This document shows positions 58,996 through 64,000 of a stretch of 64,000 nucleotides of DNA, in pieces; the stretch's first letter is position 1; each line of letters opens with the position of its first letter. Source of the stretch: SAR202 cluster bacterium bin127 (GTDB lineage: Bacteria; Chloroflexota; Dehalococcoidia; Lucifugimonadales; Lucifugimonadaceae); assembly GCA_002239045.1 (NCBI GenBank), contig MPNN01000007.1:1-64000 (forward strand). The letters are read 5' to 3'. The position numbers were made by a program, and so were the translations under genes. A model generated the notes under the pieces. That model worked only from the letters and a program-made list of their open reading frames with translations, was not told where the DNA came from and made no database searches.

Positions 58996-60072
58996 ATGCC
59001 CGACGCAGCAGTATTTAACAAGGTCAATGAACCTCTGACCGTCGAGGATATCTACGTCGACGATCCGGGACCCTACGAGGTACTCGTCAAAACGATGGCC
59101 ACCGGAGTGTGCCACTCCGACCTCCACTTCGTGGAAGGCCTCTACACGATGGCCACCCCAGCCGTGATGGGTCACGAAGGTGCAGGAATCGTCGAAAAGG
59201 TTGGCGATCTAGTCCAAGATGTCGCCCCCGGAGACCACGTCATCCTCTGCCTCTCCGTCTACTGCGGCCGATGCAGGCACTGCATAACCGGCCACCCGGC
59301 GCGTTGCCAGACCAAGCCGATGCGCGGTGAAAACGAAGCACCCCGCATCTCCTGGAACGGCGAACCCTTGGTCCAGATGGCAAACCTCGCCACCTACGCC
59401 GAGAAGATGCTCGTGCACGAAAACAGCGTCGTCAAAATCCGAGAAGACATGCCCTTTGAAGGCGCAGCCCTGATCGGATGCGGCGTCACAACCGGCGTCG
59501 GTGCGGCCCTAAACACCGCAAAAGTCGAACCCGGATCAACCGTCGCAGTCTTCGGAGCGGGTGGCGTCGGACTTGGCGTCATCCAAGGCGCGCGCCTCGC
59601 CGGAGCACTCCGCGTCATCGCCGTCGACATCTCCGAAAACAAACTCAAGACCGCAATGGACCTCGGAGCAACGGATATCGTCGACGCCTCCGACAACGAC
59701 CCGGTTGAAGCAATCATCAACCTTACCGATGGCGGCGCCGACTACACCTTCGAAGCTATCGGCCTGAAAGACACCGCCGAAGCCTGTTGGCACGCACTAG
59801 GAACCGGCGGTACCGCTACCCTCATCGGAATGATCCCCGAAGGAACCAACATCGAAATCCCAACCACCGGAATGAGAGAACGGAAAATCCAAGGTTGCTC
59901 GATGGGCTCCAATCGCTTTAAGGTCGACATGCCTCGATACGTTGAGTTCTATCGCCAAGGCCGACTACTGTTGGACGAAATGGTGACTCGCCGCCTAGAA
60001 CTAACCGACATCAATGAAGCCTTCCGCGCGATGAAGGCCGGCGAAGTCGCTCGCTCAGTCATCATGTTCTGA
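58996..60072 (+). CDS. Zinc-dependent alcohol dehydrogenase (MDR superfamily)
   Basis: 358 residues. Catalytic zinc ligands are in GVCHSDLHF and GHEGAGIVEK; structural zinc Cys residues are in CLSVYCGRCRHCITGHPARC. The Rossmann motif is AVFGAGGVGLGVIQGARLAGA, followed by IAVDISENKLKTA, where Asp favours NAD. The C-terminal MGSNRFKVDMPRYVEFYRQGRLLLDEMV fits the class III-like/arylic alcohol dehydrogenase group. It oxidises primary alcohols to aldehydes; the substrate is unknown. Confidence 0.92.
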   Translation: MPDAAVFNKVNEPLTVEDIYVDDPGPYEVLVKTMATGVCHSDLHFVEGLYTMATPAVMGHEGAGIVEKVGDLVQDVAPGDHVILCLSVYCGRCRHCITGHPARCQTKPMRGENEAPRISWNGEPLVQMANLATYAEKMLVHENSVVKIREDMPFEGAALIGCGVTTGVGAALNTAKVEPGSTVAVFGAGGVGLGVIQGARLAGALRVIAVDISENKLKTAMDLGATDIVDASDNDPVEAIINLTDGGADYTFEAIGLKDTAEACWHALGTGGTATLIGMIPEGTNIEIPTTGMRERKIQGCSMGSNRFKVDMPRYVEFYRQGRLLLDEMVTRRLELTDINEAFRAMKAGEVARSVIMF

Positions 60073-60171
60073 AGCCCCAACACCAGATCGCAGTTTCACC
60101 CGAGCAGCTGGTTCAAAGGGAGCGACATGTTGTGACCAACGGCGCGGGTGTTTTAGCCTTGTGGTTACACA

Positions 60172-60195
60172 AATCGCAGAACGTTCTCTGCGATT
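60172..60195. other. 9-bp hairpin before the Spondin-domain gene
   Basis: AATCGCAGA (60172-60180), loop ACGTTC, TCTGCGATT (60187-60195). There is no T-tract. It stands between the alcohol dehydrogenase gene and the next gene and may be a transcript end or operator. Confidence 0.4.
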
Positions 60196-60264
60196 GATTC
60201 GTATCTATTTGAGTAAACAACCGCAAATCCACCGAACCGTGGCACGTCACAAAGAGGTGCATTC

Positions 60265-61773
60265 TTGAATCGCATAGTTGCCATAACCTTGGTCGCTGCA
60301 GCACTTGTCTCGGCGGCAATTTCGCTCGAAAATCATCCCCTACAAGCTCAATCTCAACTGTACCAACTCACGGTTCGAAACGTCACCGATCGTCAACCGA
60401 TAAGTCCGCCGATCGTCGTCGTACATCAGAACGCCCGTCTCTTTCCCAAGAGTGCGGACCGACTTGACGGACTGGAAGAGTTCGCCGAATCCGGGGCACA
60501 ACCTGCACTGATGGAATCGCTTAGCGACCGAACTGGAGTCAAGAGTGTGACCAGGTTCGGTGGCGTCATCGATCCACAAAGTCAAAAGACCATCATCAAC
60601 GTGAGTGCAGAACCGGGCGACCACATCAGCGTCATCGGTATGTTGCTGTGCACGAATGATGCAGTTACGGTCGGGACCGCGATTCTTACCGATGAAGCCA
60701 GTCCGGCATTTGGGTCGGGTATCGTGATTGACGCTGGTACCGAGGAAAACGATGAGTCGCGTCGAAACGTTCCTTGTTTGGAGGGCACCGGTGCGGCCGA
60801 TCTCGATACAGCCGACGGAGAGGGAACCATAACCTCGCCGCATCCCGGCATCAAAGTCGTCGGTGACCTCGGAGCGGTCTTCGGTTGGAATCGCACGGCG
60901 ATGGAGTTCGTTGTCGACACTCGGGGCACTCTACCGAAGCGAGCATTTGATGTCGGAGCAACGCTCAGCAACAATACGAATGGCCAACCGATTACGCCTC
61001 CCGTAGTAGTGGTTCACGACAAAAACGTAGACGTGATCAATTACACCCGCCCGATTGAACTCAACGGAATCGATAGGCTTTCAGAAGGCGGCGACGGTGC
61101 CGTCCTGCTTGACACCCTCGCAGCCGAACCAGGCGTTGTGTCAGTCACACAGTGGCACACCGACGGACCGATTGCACCCGGCGATTCTTACAGCGGTAAC
61201 GCTCGCGCATTCATCGGCACCAACATCACGGCCCTTGGCATGTTCGCTTGCACCAACGACGCCTATATCGTCGCCTCGGCCGAGGTTAAAGGTTCTTCAA
61301 TCCAAGTCATGACCGATTCAGCAATCGCCTCAGTCTTCGACTCAGGTGCAGAAAACAACGATGAGACTACCGACACCGTGCCCTGCCTAGGCGGTGATGC
61401 GGCTGCATTCTCAGAAGGCAACGGAGAAAATCAGCGTCGTGAGCACCCCGGCATCGAAGGCAACGCGGATCTGAATCCGGAAACCCATGGTTGGAGCGCT
61501 GACGAAACCGCAACCTTGACCACTCATAACAAGGTCGAAGTCGCCGAACCGGTCGCAACACCTGAACCGGTGCCGACCGAGACGCCAACACCTGAACCTA
61601 CCGCGGAACCAGGTACTCCAGGAATCGGACCGGATGGCCTTCCCGATACGGGCGGCTCAACGATTGGCGCCGCTTGGTCGATGGCTGCGTTGTCGCTTGG
61701 AATCGCTTCGGCGTTGATAGGTGCTTGGCTAATCCCAACGGCAAACCGCCGCCGCGCCAATCGACGACAGTAG
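60265..61773 (+). CDS. Exported two-domain Spondin_N protein with LPxTG-like anchor
   Basis: 502 residues from a TTG behind AAAGAGGTG. A signal peptide (IVAITLVAAALVSAAISLENHPLQAQ) precedes two Spondin_N-like domains at about 30-200 and 230-400, each with TxxQPITPPVVVVH-type starts and LGMFACTNDAY/IGMLLCTNDAV strands ending in E-NDE(T/S)...VPCL. A Pro/Thr/Glu linker (PEPVPTETPTPEPTAEPG) leads to GLPDTGGS (LPDTG at about 459), a TM helix and RRRANRRQ. That is a sortase-type cell-wall sorting signal. A surface-exposed adhesion role is inferred; no sortase gene lies in the window. Confidence 0.82.
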   Translation: MNRIVAITLVAAALVSAAISLENHPLQAQSQLYQLTVRNVTDRQPISPPIVVVHQNARLFPKSADRLDGLEEFAESGAQPALMESLSDRTGVKSVTRFGGVIDPQSQKTIINVSAEPGDHISVIGMLLCTNDAVTVGTAILTDEASPAFGSGIVIDAGTEENDESRRNVPCLEGTGAADLDTADGEGTITSPHPGIKVVGDLGAVFGWNRTAMEFVVDTRGTLPKRAFDVGATLSNNTNGQPITPPVVVVHDKNVDVINYTRPIELNGIDRLSEGGDGAVLLDTLAAEPGVVSVTQWHTDGPIAPGDSYSGNARAFIGTNITALGMFACTNDAYIVASAEVKGSSIQVMTDSAIASVFDSGAENNDETTDTVPCLGGDAAAFSEGNGENQRREHPGIEGNADLNPETHGWSADETATLTTHNKVEVAEPVATPEPVPTETPTPEPTAEPGTPGIGPDGLPDTGGSTIGAAWSMAALSLGIASALIGAWLIPTANRRRANRRQ

Positions 61774-61794
61774 GGAATCGAAGGACGCCAGCCG

Positions 61795-62370
61795 TTACTC
61801 CGAGGCGGTCCCCAGAAACCACTCAATAGTGGCTGCGAAATCCTGCGGGCACGACTCAGCCGCGTGGCTGCCACAATTTTCAAGCTCTACCAGCTTGCAC
61901 TTGTTACCTAACGCCGCCCTAGCGGCAACCACTTCCTGATGATCGGCAATCTCACTCTGCCTGCCGCGTACCAAAACCAACGGGCAAGTTGTTACGTTGA
62001 CCGGTGGCGTTTCTCCTTCGCCTAAGCCGTAGTCGACAAGCGCGAGCGCGCGCACTGCACCTTTGGCGTACTTCGCCGCCTGCAGCGCAATGGTCCCAGT
62101 CTCTTTCCCTTGGGCGATAACCGAGACGGGTTCGCCAATCGCCCATATCGTCTGAATCAAGGTGTAGGTCGAGACGTCCCAAGTCGCATACACATCTCCC
62201 GACGCCGACACCGCGTCCGCGAACTCCGACCACTGAGACGAATCTGATTTCGACGAAACGAGGAGCAACGGTGCGTTTCTCGGTGAACCGTTCTCGGAAA
62301 CCGGCGACCATTGCTTGGCTCCAACCGTTGCCTCGGTAACTAACGTTATCTCCGTTGTCTCAGTCAACAT
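61795..62370 (-). CDS. Alpha/beta-hydrolase-like protein lacking the nucleophile motif
   Basis: About 191 residues from the ATG at 62370; the frame is open to 62433. The fold shows APLLLVSSKSDSSQWSEFADAVSASGDVYATWD, a central strand PVSVIAQGKETGTIALQAA in the nucleophile-elbow position, LALVDYGLG, CPLVLVRGRQSEI and a C-terminal NCGSHAAESCPQDFAATIEWFL with a His in the usual triad place. The elbow reads AQGKE instead of GxSxG, so ordinary serine-hydrolase catalysis looks lost. It might be a binding or structural homologue. Convergent with the Spondin gene. Confidence 0.72.
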   Translation of the reverse strand: MLTETTEITLVTEATVGAKQWSPVSENGSPRNAPLLLVSSKSDSSQWSEFADAVSASGDVYATWDVSTYTLIQTIWAIGEPVSVIAQGKETGTIALQAAKYAKGAVRALALVDYGLGEGETPPVNVTTCPLVLVRGRQSEIADHQEVVAARAALGNKCKLVELENCGSHAAESCPQDFAATIEWFLGTASE

Positions 62371-62526
62371 ATTTTTGGGTACTCCGCAGTAGTCGATATT
62401 GCTCGTCTTAACCGTTCGGTCAACGGTGTGCAATCAGTGAATCAACGTTAGAATACAAAACCGACAGACCACCTTTTGACGACGAGAGTGGTGGTTTGCA
62501 ACTTTGACCCGATTCGGAGGATTCAA

Positions 62527-63675
62527 ATGGTTACATCGGAGTGGGGAGCGATCTACAAGGAGCTCGGAGCCCAGCCCGTCATCAACGCGACTGGCAGCGT
62601 GACTTTACTAGGTGGCTCGACACCGGTACCGGAAGTGAAAGAGGCGATGGATCGCGCCGATAGCGCATTCATACCCCTTATCGAACTGGAAAAGGCCGCG
62701 GGCGACGAGATCGCGAGATTGGCGGGCGTTCCGGCGGCATACATCACCTCGGGTGCAGGTTCGGCTCTGACACTCGCAACCGCCGCGTACATGGCTGGTG
62801 CCGATGATGATCTCATCCAACAGCTACCCGATACTTCGGGTTTGAAGGACGAGATCGTGATGCAGCACCGCGAGCAGTATTGGTACGACCGATGCCTTCA
62901 ACTCGCCGGAGCCAAACTCGTTTTTGCGGGCGACGAAAACGGCACCTCCGAGGATGACATTCGAGCCGCCATCACCGACAAGACCTGTGCAATTCACGTC
63001 CCGGTTGTTGAACAGGCGCCGAAAGACCCCAACGTCGTTCCACTCGACAAGGTCATCCAGATCGCCAAGGATGCCGGCGTTTACGCATCCGTCGATGCGG
63101 CTGGACAGATCTTCCCGCTCGAGAACTTTGGCAAATACGTACGCATGGGTGCCGATTTCCAGTGCATCGCGGCGAAGTACATGTTTGCACCCCACTCGAC
63201 CGGTCTGGCGCTCGGCACTGAGGAAATCATCGACGCAATCAGTCGTCATTCGTTCGTGGGTTACGAGTCACGGCGCATCCGAGGCATCGGCCGTCCGCAC
63301 AAGGTCGATCGTCAAGAGATAATGGGTTGCGTTACGGCCGTCCAGCGCTGGTTCAAGTTGGACCACGAGACTAGACTGGCTGCCGCCGAGCAGGAGAGCT
63401 TGGAGATCATCAAACCGCTACAAGGCATCCCCGGCGTCAAGGCCGAAATGATCGACAACATCATCGCCCACCAACCTTTCGGAGTCACCATCGGCGTCGA
63501 TGAGGACGTGGTCGGTTTCAACAACGAAGATCTCGTAGTCAAGCTTAAGGACGGCGATCCTCCGATCTGGACCCGCACGACAGACAATGCTCCGTTGATG
63601 ATCCACGTATTCGGTCTCAACCCGGGTGAAGCGAGCATCGTCGGAGAGTCGATCGCCGCCTCGGTCCGAGGTTGA
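62527..63675 (+). CDS. SelA-like PLP-dependent enzyme
   Basis: 382 residues from the ATG at 62527, with GGAGG just upstream; an in-frame start at 62476 is less likely. TAGAAT at 62449-62454 is a candidate -10. The fold type I PLP features are INATGSVTLLGGSTPV, AAYITSGAGSALTLA, ASVDAAGQIFP (Asp contacting the PLP ring) and DFQCIAAKYMFAPHSTG with the likely Schiff-base Lys. The group is related to L-seryl-tRNA selenium transferase and 2-dehydro-3-deoxy-phosphogluconate/D-glucosaminate-type ammonia-lyases; the latter seems more likely because no selenocysteine genes are seen. The substrate is not certain. Confidence 0.83.
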   Translation: MVTSEWGAIYKELGAQPVINATGSVTLLGGSTPVPEVKEAMDRADSAFIPLIELEKAAGDEIARLAGVPAAYITSGAGSALTLATAAYMAGADDDLIQQLPDTSGLKDEIVMQHREQYWYDRCLQLAGAKLVFAGDENGTSEDDIRAAITDKTCAIHVPVVEQAPKDPNVVPLDKVIQIAKDAGVYASVDAAGQIFPLENFGKYVRMGADFQCIAAKYMFAPHSTGLALGTEEIIDAISRHSFVGYESRRIRGIGRPHKVDRQEIMGCVTAVQRWFKLDHETRLAAAEQESLEIIKPLQGIPGVKAEMIDNIIAHQPFGVTIGVDEDVVGFNNEDLVVKLKDGDPPIWTRTTDNAPLMIHVFGLNPGEASIVGESIAASVRG

Positions 63676-63705
63676 TCCTCCCCGCGTCAATCCAGTCTTC
63701 GACTC

Positions 63706-63730
63706 CGTCATTCCACTAAAGACCGGAACT
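63706..63730. repeat. Degenerate REP1 copy
   Basis: CGTCATTCCACTAAAGACCG followed by GAACT keeps the REP1 outline with a disrupted stem, in the 162-nt gap between the SelA-like gene and the last gene. Confidence 0.55.
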
Positions 63731-63837
63731 CAAAAAGTAAAAAATGCGTTCCCGCTAAGGCATATAGGGGTAACGCGCTTTTCGGCAGTGTCAGACAGGC
63801 GCGCCCGGGAAGTGAGCCCACTAGGAGCGAACCACCC

Positions 63838-64000
63838 ATGGAAACCGTCAATACAGTAGCCATCCTTAGCCCTGGCGACATGGGATCAAACGTCGGTCGT
63901 GCATTGCGAGAAAACGGCTTGGAAGTAATCACCTGCCTCACCGAGCGCAGCGCCCGAACTCGCGAACTGTCCGAAATCGCCGGCATCGTAGACGTTCCCG
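63838..64000 (+). CDS. 6-phosphogluconate/3-hydroxyisobutyrate dehydrogenase-like protein, N-terminal part
   Basis: Only the first 54 codons lie in the window. Starting at the ATG after GGAG, they read METVNTVAILSPGDMGSNVGRALRENGLEVITCL. SPGDMGSNVG stands in the place of the GxGxMG dinucleotide motif of the beta-hydroxyacid dehydrogenase family. The likely role is NAD(P)-dependent oxidation of a hydroxyacid; the substrate cannot be judged from the fragment. Confidence 0.75.
   Translation, partial: METVNTVAILSPGDMGSNVGRALRENGLEVITCLTERSARTRELSEIAGIVDVP

Overview
The window looks like part of a bacterial chromosome of moderate GC content, with one clearly AT-richer patch at about 54.7-56.5 kb. 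The lineage is inferred from gene content, not measured. Two oligopeptide-type binding lipoproteins carry long Val/Glu-rich stalks after the lipobox. There are several oxidoreductases and racemase/isomerase-type catabolic genes, an LPxTG-like anchored protein, and no outer-membrane genes. Together these suggest a Chloroflexota bacterium, perhaps SAR202/Dehalococcoidia-like and free-living or host-associated. No rRNA, tRNA, CRISPR array or integrase/transposase gene was recognised.

Layout. 0-4.7 kb: an exported repeat protein with an EF-hand, a PHP phosphoesterase, a small coiled-coil membrane protein, an aldo/keto reductase and a HigBA-type toxin-antitoxin pair with a palindromic operator. 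4.7-10 kb: a minus-strand operon of a peptide-type ABC binding protein, two permeases and an amidohydrolase, without ATPases. 10-15 kb: a membrane protein, a DUF3500 protein, a sugar-phosphate isomerase whose 3' end is duplicated around two DUF2442/DUF4160 modules, and an enoyl-CoA hydratase. 15-21.6 kb: a complete second peptide-type ABC system, with the binding protein divergent from permeases and ATPases. 21.7-31.4 kb: a membrane-anchored HNH protein, a sulfatase, three tandem MFS transporters and a drug-type ABC exporter with two permeases. 31.4-38.8 kb: a DUF559 gene bracketed by dispersed repeats, an enolase-superfamily enzyme, an aspartic-protease module, an SDR, and the ispH-DUF192-phosphoglycerate mutase operon. 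38.8-47.2 kb: MFS, Spx/ArsC, prs, a miniature inverted-repeat element, a HicB-like cluster, secA and two small genes. 47.4-56.8 kb: a valine-type T-box leader, a large LRR lipoprotein gene lying between that leader and valS, then an accessory zone with two extra copies of the valS 3' end, an unknown gene, an AT-rich restriction-modification pair and a lone DUF2442 gene. 57-64 kb: an acetyl-CoA synthetase-like ligase, an alcohol dehydrogenase, a Spondin-domain LPxTG-like protein, a degenerate alpha/beta hydrolase, a SelA-like PLP enzyme and the start of a 6-phosphogluconate-dehydrogenase-like gene.

Two patterns tie the window together. First, small palindromic repeats (called REP1, REP2 and the two-hairpin box here) are scattered through it. 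They occur inside operons, inside the T-box leader, around the DUF559 gene and, in frame, inside valS. Second, accessory genes sit directly behind two core genes (the isomerase and valS), and each inserted segment ends with a diverged, in-frame copy of the preceding gene's last 11-13 codons plus stop. This looks like repeated gene acquisition at 3' ends that restores the host gene's tail. No recombinase is visible, so the mechanism remains open.
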